DNA of 64,000 nucleotides from 67-14 sp035502775 (lineage in GTDB: Bacteria; Actinomycetota; Thermoleophilia; Solirubrobacterales; 70-9): positions 94,624 through 158,623 of the forward strand of contig DATJUB010000078.1 of assembly GCA_035502775.1 (NCBI GenBank), given 5' to 3'. Below are positions 41,050-49,320 of this stretch, piece after piece. The position numbers and the translations under genes are program-made. The notes under the pieces are model-generated. The model worked only from the letters and a program-made list of their open reading frames with translations, was not told the DNA's origin and did no database searches. Within the stretch, counting starts at the first letter, position 1; each line of letters starts with the position of its first letter.

Positions 41050-43287
41050 TCAGTCCTTCGCCGGAGGTCGCTTCGCCCCCGAGTAGATGATCTTCAGTTT
41101 CTTGCCGCCGCCCTCGACCAGGTAGATGTCCACCTGGTTGAAGCCCTTCTTCAGCGAATCCGGTGGCAGCAGGATCGAGTATCCGGGACCGAATCCGAAA
41201 CCGTCCTTGAAGGTCCAGCCGACCGCTTCGATCGTTCCGTTCACGGCCACCGCCAGCACGCGGTTCTGATCGACGTTCCTCAGGTATCCGCGCTGCAGCA
41301 GCCCGAGCACAGACGGTGAGCTCGGGTCGTACCGCTTCACCGGATTACGGCGTTCCGGATCGGCCCGCTGCGCGTGAGTGGCGAGATCCGTGTTCGCGTT
41401 CAGGTCGGCGATCCGCTTGCCGATCAATTCCTTGCGAGGTCCGAAGCGGTAGGTCGGGCCCCAGCCGACGTCGGTGCCGAAGACCCGCTGGATGCGATCG
41501 ACGAGACGCTGGCGCTGCTTCTTCATCGTCTCGAACGAGCCGGTCGCCTCACCGGCCGGCGAGTTGAGCACGGTCACCTGTTCGGGCGGGCATTTCTCGA
41601 CGTCCCAGGGATACTCGATACCGAGCGATCCGGCGATCTCGGGCAGGATGTCGGTCGCGCAGCGATGCTCGCTCACCACCTCGGGTTCGCTCTGCCCGGG
41701 TTCCTTGATGAAGAGCGGCACCGAGGCGATCTCACCGAGGTTCGCCTTGACCGCCGCCCGGCGTGGGATCTTGGGCTGGAAGGAGGCACCGTGATCGGCG
41801 GTGACGACGACCAGCGACTCGTCCCACAGTCCCTTCTCCTTCAGATCATCGGTGATCCGCTTCAGCAGAGTGTCCACGTAGCCGACCTCGAGCAGATGCC
41901 GCTGCAGGGCGATATCGATCACCCTGGGCGGACCCATCCATGGACCGTCGTTCGGCAGCAGGCCGTTCCATTCACCGGTCAGGTTGCTGTAGCGCTGGCC
42001 GTCCGGCAGGTGGCGCCACGGATAGTGCGGTTTCTCCACATGGATCAGATCGAGGGTCTTCTCCTGACCCGCCTTCTGGTTGCCGATGAAGTCGTTGATC
42101 CGCTCGAACTCGTCGGCACTCGAACGCAGCGCGAAAAGGCGGCCGAGCTTGCGGGCGGCGCCCTGGCCGGTGCGCTCGGTCGGTTCTACCGTGGTCTCCC
42201 CGGTCGCCCCCGTCGTGCCGGTGCTTCCCGTGGTCCCGGTCTCGCTGGTCTCGGAGGTCGAAGCCGGCTGCGCGCTCTCGGACTCGTTGGCGAACTCTCC
42301 GAAGGTCTTCGAGACGTCGGGCAGGTTCCGCCGCATCGAATCCGGCAGCAGCAGGTGCTTGGAGACGACCTCCAGATCGGAGAACAGGTCCCCCAGCTTC
42401 GCGTCATCGGCACCGAGGGCCGAGTCTGGGCAGAGGTCCTCGGGGCAGAGCTGCGTCGCGGCCTCCATCACCCGGAGCCGGTAGGTCTTGCCGAGCAGCG
42501 TGAAGAGGTTGTGCGGATGATCGGCGGCGATCGGCAGATCGGACTGGTTCGGGTTCTCGCCGCTGAGGATCGCGGGCACCGCCTGTGGCGTGTAGGCGGC
42601 GGCGCCGGTCGAGTTCTCGTACCAGGTGGAGGTCGAGGCGAGGTCGGCGAAGGCCGGGAACCTCGTCTTGTCGATCCGGCCCTTCGCGTCCATCAGCGAC
42701 GCGACCGGGAACTCGTCGAAGATCACCATCACGACCGGGGCCGGATTCTCGATCGCCACGTCCACCGGGTCGGGCTGCTCGCGGGGCAGGATCAGCTTCG
42801 AGGTGCCGGAGAAGACGAAGAAGATCAGGATGATCACGACCGGGGCCGGGGTCAGCACGTCCATGAAAGCGCGCGGGAACTTCCATCGTGTGTAGCTGTA
42901 CACGCCGAGGGCGGCGATCCCGATCGAGATCGCGATCAGGATTCCCGCCGGCCACTCGAAGACGTCCTTGATCAGCTGCAGCAGGAAGCAGGCACCGACC
43001 AGGGTCATCAGCACAAGGTGGATCGCCCAGCGCAGGTTGCGGTTGATCAGCTGGGCGAGCGCCTCGAGCGCGAGGCCGATCAGCGGCGGCACGAAAGCGA
43101 GCGCCAGCGTGTAGATGATGATCTGGCCGGTCGTGTTGCCCCGGGCGACGAAGAACTCGGGGTTGTCCCCGAGCAGCGAGAGCATCGGCTGCAGGAAGGC
43201 GAGCGCCCACAGGGCAGCCAGATGCGCGGCTCCCAGAAGTAGGGAAGGTCGCGCCGGTGGAGCGGCAGCCTTCGTCACATCACTCAC
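41050..43287 (-). CDS. Membrane AlkP/sulfatase-fold enzyme, subfamily B member 1 (Thr type)
   Basis: 745 residues, the longest of the seven. It starts with the subfamily B signature HLAALWALAFLQPMLSLLG followed by NPEFFVARGN, and about five helices to residue 162. Metal-site Asp191 (VIFDEFPV), Thr233 at the nucleophile position (AYTPQAVPAILSG), then TADHGASF. Disulfide-candidate CPEDLCP. A Thr/Gly/Ser-rich insert (nucleotides about 42170-42285) interrupts the hydrolase domain. C-terminal beta module ends KKLKIIYSG. GTG start. It follows member B2 after 12 bp. Confidence 0.87.
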   Translation of the reverse strand: MSDVTKAAAPPARPSLLLGAAHLAALWALAFLQPMLSLLGDNPEFFVARGNTTGQIIIYTLALAFVPPLIGLALEALAQLINRNLRWAIHLVLMTLVGACFLLQLIKDVFEWPAGILIAISIGIAALGVYSYTRWKFPRAFMDVLTPAPVVIILIFFVFSGTSKLILPREQPDPVDVAIENPAPVVMVIFDEFPVASLMDAKGRIDKTRFPAFADLASTSTWYENSTGAAAYTPQAVPAILSGENPNQSDLPIAADHPHNLFTLLGKTYRLRVMEAATQLCPEDLCPDSALGADDAKLGDLFSDLEVVSKHLLLPDSMRRNLPDVSKTFGEFANESESAQPASTSETSETGTTGSTGTTGATGETTVEPTERTGQGAARKLGRLFALRSSADEFERINDFIGNQKAGQEKTLDLIHVEKPHYPWRHLPDGQRYSNLTGEWNGLLPNDGPWMGPPRVIDIALQRHLLEVGYVDTLLKRITDDLKEKGLWDESLVVVTADHGASFQPKIPRRAAVKANLGEIASVPLFIKEPGQSEPEVVSEHRCATDILPEIAGSLGIEYPWDVEKCPPEQVTVLNSPAGEATGSFETMKKQRQRLVDRIQRVFGTDVGWGPTYRFGPRKELIGKRIADLNANTDLATHAQRADPERRNPVKRYDPSSPSVLGLLQRGYLRNVDQNRVLAVAVNGTIEAVGWTFKDGFGFGPGYSILLPPDSLKKGFNQVDIYLVEGGGKKLKIIYSGAKRPPAKD

Positions 43288-43299
43288 GAATCCGCGAGT

Positions 43300-45402
43300 C
43301 TATTGGTCCGAGGGGGTGCCGAGCCTGGTTAGCGCCACGGTTCCCCCGGGTCTCGACACGGCGAAAAGTTCGATCCTGTTGCGGCCCGGCCGGAGAGCCC
43401 ATTCGGGCAGCAGGATCGTGTACCGGGTGAGGTCCCCCTCCGCGAAGCTCTCACCGACCGCGGCGACCCTTCCGTTGACCGCCACCGCCAGCGGACGGGT
43501 CTCCTCGAGCCCGCTGATCGTGCCCCGCTGGCGCAGCAGCTTGTTGCTGACGGCGCCGGGCCGGTACAGGTCGAGCGCGGCCCCCGACCGGTCCGGATCG
43601 ATGGCCGCGCTTTCGCCGCTGCCGGCCAGCCACGAGGGGTCGATCCGGCGGCCGATCAGGTCTCGATTCGGCCCGAGCTCGAGCACCCTGCGCCAGCCGG
43701 TGTCAGCCCCGAAGGTGGCCGCGATCCGGTCGACGTAGGCGCGGCGCTGCGTGAGCACCCGTCCCATCGGAGCCGTGACCGGCGGCCCGGACCCGTTGTC
43801 CACGATCGCCCGATCCCGATCGCATTCGGCCGGCTTCCACGGCAGTTCCGTCTCCACCGCCTTCGCGATCATCGACGGGATCTCGGTCGAGCAGGTGTGA
43901 CGGTTCACCACCCGCCCCCTGGTCTGCCCCGGCTTCTTCACGAAAAGGGGCACGGTCGCGACCTCGCCCATGTTGTCCGGCCCGGCTTCGCGGCGCGACA
44001 GTCCCGGAAGCAGCGCTCCACCATGGTCGGCGGTGACGATGAACATGCTCTCGTCCCATCGTCCCCGGCGCTTCAGTTCGCCGATCACCCGGCCTACCAG
44101 CCGGTCGACGTAGCCCACGTCGAGCAGATGGGCTTGGGTCGCCCGGTCGGTGACGTAGCGGTCACCACTCCAGATCTCATCCACATCGAACTGACGGAAG
44201 TCCTCGGTCGAGGTGGCGTAGGAGGTGCCGCTCGGATAGTGGGTCCAGGGGTAGTGCGGATCGGAGGCATGTGCGAAATCGAGGCTCGTCTCTCCGCGGG
44301 AGCCGAGGCCGGCCAGCAGTTCTTCGATGGTCGAATTGCCGTCGAAGGCCCGGTCCACGTTCTCGTGACGGTTGTCCACCCACTGCTCCGCCTGGGCCCG
44401 CTCGGCCGAGACGGTGTCGTCACCGCCGAATCCCTCGAAGGTCTGGGAGATGTCGGGGAGGCTGTCGCCGAGGCTCTCGGGCAGCAGCAGATGGGCGGAC
44501 ACCACCTGCAGGTCATCGGTGAAGGCGCTCATCGCGTCGAGGAACCCGCCGTCCTCGTCGGCGTTCGCGGGGCAGATCGATTCGGGACAGACCTGGGTGA
44601 TCGGCTCGACCGCGTTCACCCGGTACTCGCCACCGAGAAAGGTGAAGATGCTCTGGGGGTGATCGTCCGCGGTCGGCAGCGAGTCGGCGTCCGGCGCCAG
44701 CCCGGTCATGAGGGAAGGAACCGCGATCGTCGTGAACGCGGCCCTGGTCGTCGCGTTCCGGAACCAGTCGGCGGTGTCGGCGAGCCCGGCGAAGGCGGGA
44801 AAGCGAAGACGGTTGATCTCCCCTTCCGGCGTCATCAGCGAGCCCACCGGGAACTCGTCGAAGACCAGCATCACGACCGGTGCCGGGTTCTTGATCGTGC
44901 CCTCGTAGGCATCGACGTCATCGGCCGACGTGGTCAGCTGTGCGGACTCGCTGAAGAAGAGGAAGACGACGAGGATCACGGCCGGTGCCGGAATCAGGAT
45001 GTCGGCCAGCGAGCGGAGGAACCGGCGATAGCCGTAGGCCCAGGCGAGCAATGCTCCGGCGGCGATCGCCAGCACGATCATCGGTGTCGCCGGCCCGTCG
45101 GCGACCTGTTTCAGGAACTGCAGGATCAGGGTTCCGAACAGCAGCCCGATCAGAAAGAGGTGAAGCGCCCAGCGCGCACCGCGGCTGATCGGGTTGAGGA
45201 TCGCCTCCACCGCGGTCGCGGCTAGTGGGGGCAGCAAGGTGAAAAGCAGCGCGAAGCCGATGATCTCGGCGGCGCTGTTCTCACGGGCGACGAAGAACTC
45301 GGGGTTGCTCCCGAGCAGGCTGAGCAGCGGCTGCACGACGGCGAGGGCCCACAGGGCCGCCAGGTGCCCTCCGCCGAGCAGGATCGATGGTCGCTTCGGC
45401 AT
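43300..45402 (-). CDS. Membrane AlkP/sulfatase-fold enzyme, subfamily B member 2 (Thr type)
   Basis: 700 residues. N-terminal GGGHLAALWALAVVQPLL and NPEFFVAREN, helices to about residue 150. Metal-site Asp182 (LVFDEFPVG), Thr224 in AAFTTIAVPSLMTG, and VTADHGGALL. Disulfide-candidate CPESICP. The C-terminal module reads VAVNGRVAAVG...GRNRIELFAVSRPGG. ATG start, 3 bp after the stop of member B3, so the two are cotranscribed. An Asp/Glu-rich stretch lies between the helices and the catalytic domain. Confidence 0.87.
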   Translation of the reverse strand: MPKRPSILLGGGHLAALWALAVVQPLLSLLGSNPEFFVARENSAAEIIGFALLFTLLPPLAATAVEAILNPISRGARWALHLFLIGLLFGTLILQFLKQVADGPATPMIVLAIAAGALLAWAYGYRRFLRSLADILIPAPAVILVVFLFFSESAQLTTSADDVDAYEGTIKNPAPVVMLVFDEFPVGSLMTPEGEINRLRFPAFAGLADTADWFRNATTRAAFTTIAVPSLMTGLAPDADSLPTADDHPQSIFTFLGGEYRVNAVEPITQVCPESICPANADEDGGFLDAMSAFTDDLQVVSAHLLLPESLGDSLPDISQTFEGFGGDDTVSAERAQAEQWVDNRHENVDRAFDGNSTIEELLAGLGSRGETSLDFAHASDPHYPWTHYPSGTSYATSTEDFRQFDVDEIWSGDRYVTDRATQAHLLDVGYVDRLVGRVIGELKRRGRWDESMFIVTADHGGALLPGLSRREAGPDNMGEVATVPLFVKKPGQTRGRVVNRHTCSTEIPSMIAKAVETELPWKPAECDRDRAIVDNGSGPPVTAPMGRVLTQRRAYVDRIAATFGADTGWRRVLELGPNRDLIGRRIDPSWLAGSGESAAIDPDRSGAALDLYRPGAVSNKLLRQRGTISGLEETRPLAVAVNGRVAAVGESFAEGDLTRYTILLPEWALRPGRNRIELFAVSRPGGTVALTRLGTPSDQ

Positions 45403-45405
45403 CGT

Positions 45406-47517
45406 CTAGCCGATCGGGATCAGCCGCTTGCCGCCGTCGGTTTCCACTGTGTATAGCGAAATCTCGTTCCTTCCCTCACGAAGGGAGGATTCCGGCAGCA
45501 GGATCGAGTATCGGATCTGGCTTCCGTCCCGGTAGCTCTGTCCGACCGCGGCGATCCTTCCGTTGACCGAGACCGCCAGGGGGGTCTCTTCTTCGATCCC
45601 GTCCAGCGTTCCCCGCTGGCGCAGCACCGGGTTGAACGGCGTTTCCGGGCGGAAATCGGTGCCGAGGTCACCGCCGGTGTCCGGGGCCGCCGAGGCTCCC
45701 GGTGCCGGGGACCCGACCTCGAGCGATTCGAGCGGCCGGCCGATCAGGTCCTCGTCCGGCCCGAGCTTCAGCACCCGCGAGAAGCCGGTCTCGTCACCGA
45801 AGAGGTCCGCCATCTGGGCGATGTACGCGTCACGCTGCGCCAGGACGGTGGAGATCGGCGCGGTGACCATCGGTCCGGTCCCGTTGTCGATCTTCACCTC
45901 GGTCCGGTCGCAGGTCGCGGTCTCCCAGGGCACCTCTACCCCGAGATCGCGGGCCATGATCGGCAGGATCTCCGACACACATGTCGGTCGATCCACCGTG
46001 TGGCCGCGCCTCTGGCCGGGGGCCTTGATGAACAGGGGAACCATCCCGATCTGGCCCAGGGTCTCCTCGCGGGCCTCACGCCGGTGGAGACCCTTGACCA
46101 TCGCTCCGCCGTGATCGGCCGCGACCACGATCATCGTCTCGTCCCACTTGCCGTCGCGCTTGATCCGGTCCATGATCCGGCCGAGCAGATGGTCGGCGAA
46201 TCCGACCTCGTTCAGGTGTGCCTGACGGGCCCGCTCGGTCACGTAGCCGTCGTCCTTCCATTCGGTCTCGTCGAAGAACCCGCGGAAGTCCTCGGTGGTC
46301 TCCGAGTAGCGCCGACCATCCGGGTAGTGCGTCCACGGGTAGTGGGGTTCCTCGATGTGGGCGAAATCGAAGGTCGGTCCGTCGCCGGGCCTGCGCGCGG
46401 CCAGCATCCGGTCGACTGCGCTCTCGCCGTCGCCTGTGGATTCGCCCGCGTCGAGCCGGTCCCGCACGAACTGGCGGGCCCGGCCGCGTTCGACCGATTC
46501 TTCCGGATTGCCGCCGAACCCTTCGAAGTTCTGGGAGATGTCCGGCAGGCTGGAGGACATCGATTCCGGCAGCGCGAGATGTGCCGACACGTACTTGAGG
46601 TCGGAGAAGAGGTCCTTCACCGCCTCTCCCGTGCCGACCTGGTCGGTGTCGGCCACCGGACAGATCGATGGGGGACAGAGCTGGGTGATCGGTTCCACCG
46701 CGCGCACGCGATAGGAATCGCCGAGCAGGGTGAAGATCGACTCGGGATAGTCGGCGGCGGTCGGCAGGCGGTCCCGGTCGGCGTCCTGGCCGGTGAGGAT
46801 CGAGGGCACCGCGATCGCCGTGTACGAGGCGTCGGTCACCGTGTTGCGATACCAGCTCGCCCCGGACTGGAGTTCGGCGAAATTGGGGAAGCGCGCGGCG
46901 TTGATCTTCCGGCCCTCGGTCATCAGCGAACCGGAGGGGAACTCGTCGAAGACCAGCATCACGACCGGCGCCGGTTTCTCGATCGAGGTCTTGATCGCCT
47001 CGACCTCACCCGATGAGGAGGTCAGTTCGGAGGCGTCGCTGAAGAAGAAGAAGGCGATCAGGATGATCAGCGGCGCGGGAATCAGGATGTCGGTCAGCGA
47101 TCGCAGGAACCCGCGCTGCCGGTAGGCCCAGGCCAGTCCGATTCCGGCGGCGATCGCACCGATGATCATCGGCACCGCCGGGCCGTCGGCGAGCTGCTTC
47201 AGGAACTGCAGGGCGAGGATCGCGAACAGGAGCGCCACCAGCACGAGGTGGAAGGCCCAGCGTGCGCGGTCGCTGATCAGGTTGAGCAGGGCTTCGATCG
47301 AGGTCGCGACCAGGGGCGGCAGCAGGGTGACCGCGAGGACGAAGATGATGATCTGTCCGCCGGTGTTGTCACGGGCGACGAAGAAGTCCGGATTCGAACC
47401 GAGCAGGCTCAGCAGGGGCTGGATGACCGCGAGCGCCCAAAGGGCGGCCAGGTGCCCGCCGCCCATTAGAATGGACGGCGCATTCCGGGGCGCAATTGTC
47501 TCCGACCGGTCTGACAC
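45406..47517 (-). CDS. Membrane AlkP/sulfatase-fold enzyme, subfamily B member 3 (Thr type)
   Basis: 703 residues, first gene of the four-gene minus operon. N-terminal GGGHLAALWALAVIQPLLSLLG and NPDFFVARDN, helices to about residue 160. Metal-site Asp191 (LVFDEFPSG), Thr233 in SYTAIAVPSILTG, AADHGGAM. Disulfide-candidate CPPSICP. C-terminal module VSVNGRIAAVG...GRNEISLYTVETDGG. GTG start at 47517, 8 nt after TAGGAT. It is most similar to member B2, suggesting tandem duplication. Confidence 0.87.
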   Translation of the reverse strand: MSDRSETIAPRNAPSILMGGGHLAALWALAVIQPLLSLLGSNPDFFVARDNTGGQIIIFVLAVTLLPPLVATSIEALLNLISDRARWAFHLVLVALLFAILALQFLKQLADGPAVPMIIGAIAAGIGLAWAYRQRGFLRSLTDILIPAPLIILIAFFFFSDASELTSSSGEVEAIKTSIEKPAPVVMLVFDEFPSGSLMTEGRKINAARFPNFAELQSGASWYRNTVTDASYTAIAVPSILTGQDADRDRLPTAADYPESIFTLLGDSYRVRAVEPITQLCPPSICPVADTDQVGTGEAVKDLFSDLKYVSAHLALPESMSSSLPDISQNFEGFGGNPEESVERGRARQFVRDRLDAGESTGDGESAVDRMLAARRPGDGPTFDFAHIEEPHYPWTHYPDGRRYSETTEDFRGFFDETEWKDDGYVTERARQAHLNEVGFADHLLGRIMDRIKRDGKWDETMIVVAADHGGAMVKGLHRREAREETLGQIGMVPLFIKAPGQRRGHTVDRPTCVSEILPIMARDLGVEVPWETATCDRTEVKIDNGTGPMVTAPISTVLAQRDAYIAQMADLFGDETGFSRVLKLGPDEDLIGRPLESLEVGSPAPGASAAPDTGGDLGTDFRPETPFNPVLRQRGTLDGIEEETPLAVSVNGRIAAVGQSYRDGSQIRYSILLPESSLREGRNEISLYTVETDGGKRLIPIG

Positions 47518-47525
47518 CGTCGGCG

Positions 47526-47531
47526 ATCCTA
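47526..47531 (-). promoter_or_regulatory. -10 box (TAGGAT) of the four-gene membrane-enzyme operon
   Basis: TAGGAT on the minus strand ends 8 nt before the GTG at 47517, another leaderless arrangement. The divergent sulfatase gene starts at 47602. Confidence 0.45.
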
Positions 47532-47601
47532 TTCTTCCCCGGGAAATCCCCGCCTACCAGCCAGGCGCAACTAACAGGCGGAGACGCGGTTCCAGCCTTT
47601 G

Positions 47602-49320
47602 ATGCTCATCGACAGGGTTCTCAAGCAGATACACACAGTGGCGATTCTCACCGCCTTCACGGTGATCCTTTTCGCCGTGGCCCTGGTCGGTGCGCCGGGC
47701 ATGGCTTCGGCCAAGCGCCCCAATTTCGTGGTCATCCAGACCGATGACCAGACCGCGGCGACCCTTCACGAGACTTTCACCAACAAGCGCGGCAAGCGGT
47801 TCAAGGTGATGCCGAACACCGAGCGCCTGCTCGGAAACAAGGGGATCCAGTTCACCAACTACTACAGCTCGATTCCGGTCTGCTCCCCGTCTCGGGCGAC
47901 CCTGCTCTCCGGCCAGTACGCCCACACGAGCGGTCTCTCCCGCAACTCGGGCAAGCGCGGCGGCGCCCGCGGATTCAGCGAAAGCCCGCTCTTCGAGCAG
48001 AATCTCGCGACCGCGCTGCGGGACCGCGGCTACCACACCGCCCATTTCGGACGGTTCACCAACAACTACGGCAAGCCGACCGGCTACGACGAGAAGGCCG
48101 TGCCTCCCGGATGGGACAGCTGGGCGACCGACTGGACCAAGGACAAGGTCCGCCGCTTCTACGGCTACTCCCTGAACGTCAACGGCAGCATCGAGGGTCC
48201 TTTCGGCAAGGCCCGGTACGGCAAGTACCGTTACAAGGATCCGGTCGGCTGTCCGAGCACCAAGGGCAAGATCGTCTGCAACTACCACACCGATCAGATC
48301 TCGTCCCGGGCGATCCGGGAGATCAAGAAGGCCGATCCGGGACCGATCTACGTCCAGGTCGACTACGAGGCACCGCATGACGGACCGGCCGGAACCACCG
48401 ACACCGAACCGGCCCGTCGCCACATCGGCTCGGCGAACCGGGTCCAGCTTCCGGAACCGCCCGGATTCAACGAGAAGAACATCCGCGACAAGCCCAAGGT
48501 TCTCCGGGCCGGAAACACACGTCTCACCAAGGACGAGATCAGGGGAATCGAGGTTCGCTACCGCCGCCAGCTGGAATCGATGCGTGCGGTCGACGACGGG
48601 ATCGGCCGCATCGTGAAGATGCTGAAGAAGACGAAACGCCTCTCCAAGACATACATCTTCTTCCTCTCCGACAACGGCTACTTCCTCGGTGAGCACCGCT
48701 TCGGCAAATCGAAGTTCCTGCCCCACGAACCCTCGTCGAACACGCCGCTGATCGTGCGCGGACCGAAGGCGGACAAGAACAAGATCTCGAACGCGATCGT
48801 CGGCAACGTCGACCTGGCCCCGACGATCGTCGACCTGGCCGGTGCGGAGCTGGGTCTGGAACCGGACGGCCGTTCCTTCGCTTCGGTGCTGAAGAACCCC
48901 AAGAAGGTCGGGCGCCGTTCGATGATCCTCGAGTCCTACATGCTGCCCTCGCCGGCGCTGCAGAAACACCTGTTCGAGCAGGGCAAGGCGGATGCCGAAG
49001 AGCCGGCCGGCGGGGCGACCATCTCGGGCAAGGTCCCCTACGTCAACTACACGGCGCTCAGGGCGGGGCGCTACAAGTACGTCAAGTACGAAGGCGGCGG
49101 CCGGGAGCTCTACGACCTGAAGGCCGATCCGTACGAGCTGAGCAACAAGGTCAAGTCGGGCCGCTACGCGAGGGTGGTCCGCCGGATGGACAACGAACTC
49201 GAGCGCCGGAGGTTCTGCGCCGGGGACGAGTGCCGGAAAGGCGTGAGGAAGCTGCCCAGACCCAAGCCGAAACCCGAGAGGGAGAAGCCCGGAAAGAAGG
49301 GCGGCGATGATCGCCCGTAG
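47602..49320 (+). CDS. Secreted sulfatase (Cys-type, formylglycine motif) 1
   Basis: 572-residue type I sulfatase with a Sec signal peptide (about 1-37, ending ASA). Metal-site IQTDDQ (Asp48-Asp49) and the formylglycine motif CSPSRATLLSG (Cys94) show a true sulfatase fold; SDNGYFLGEHRFGKSKFLPHE holds the second metal ligands and a substrate lysine. An oddity: the position usually Lys in HxGK is Arg here (HFGRF). It resembles N-acetylglucosamine-6-sulfatase-type enzymes, but substrate class cannot be assigned. Formylglycine conversion needs an FGE, which is not in the window. ATG 47602 follows a TTG in frame. It overlaps the next sulfatase by 14 bp. Confidence 0.9.
   Translation: MLIDRVLKQIHTVAILTAFTVILFAVALVGAPGMASAKRPNFVVIQTDDQTAATLHETFTNKRGKRFKVMPNTERLLGNKGIQFTNYYSSIPVCSPSRATLLSGQYAHTSGLSRNSGKRGGARGFSESPLFEQNLATALRDRGYHTAHFGRFTNNYGKPTGYDEKAVPPGWDSWATDWTKDKVRRFYGYSLNVNGSIEGPFGKARYGKYRYKDPVGCPSTKGKIVCNYHTDQISSRAIREIKKADPGPIYVQVDYEAPHDGPAGTTDTEPARRHIGSANRVQLPEPPGFNEKNIRDKPKVLRAGNTRLTKDEIRGIEVRYRRQLESMRAVDDGIGRIVKMLKKTKRLSKTYIFFLSDNGYFLGEHRFGKSKFLPHEPSSNTPLIVRGPKADKNKISNAIVGNVDLAPTIVDLAGAELGLEPDGRSFASVLKNPKKVGRRSMILESYMLPSPALQKHLFEQGKADAEEPAGGATISGKVPYVNYTALRAGRYKYVKYEGGGRELYDLKADPYELSNKVKSGRYARVVRRMDNELERRRFCAGDECRKGVRKLPRPKPKPEREKPGKKGGDDRP

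Noticed and set aside
41374..43242. Very long open frame (622 codons) on the plus strand
   Set aside because: It is antisense to membrane enzyme B1. The protein has low-complexity Arg/Gly/Asp/His composition with no domain, and GC-rich codon bias leaves such frames open. The same applies to 47554-49455 (minus), 55175-56707 (plus) and 58457-60304 (plus).
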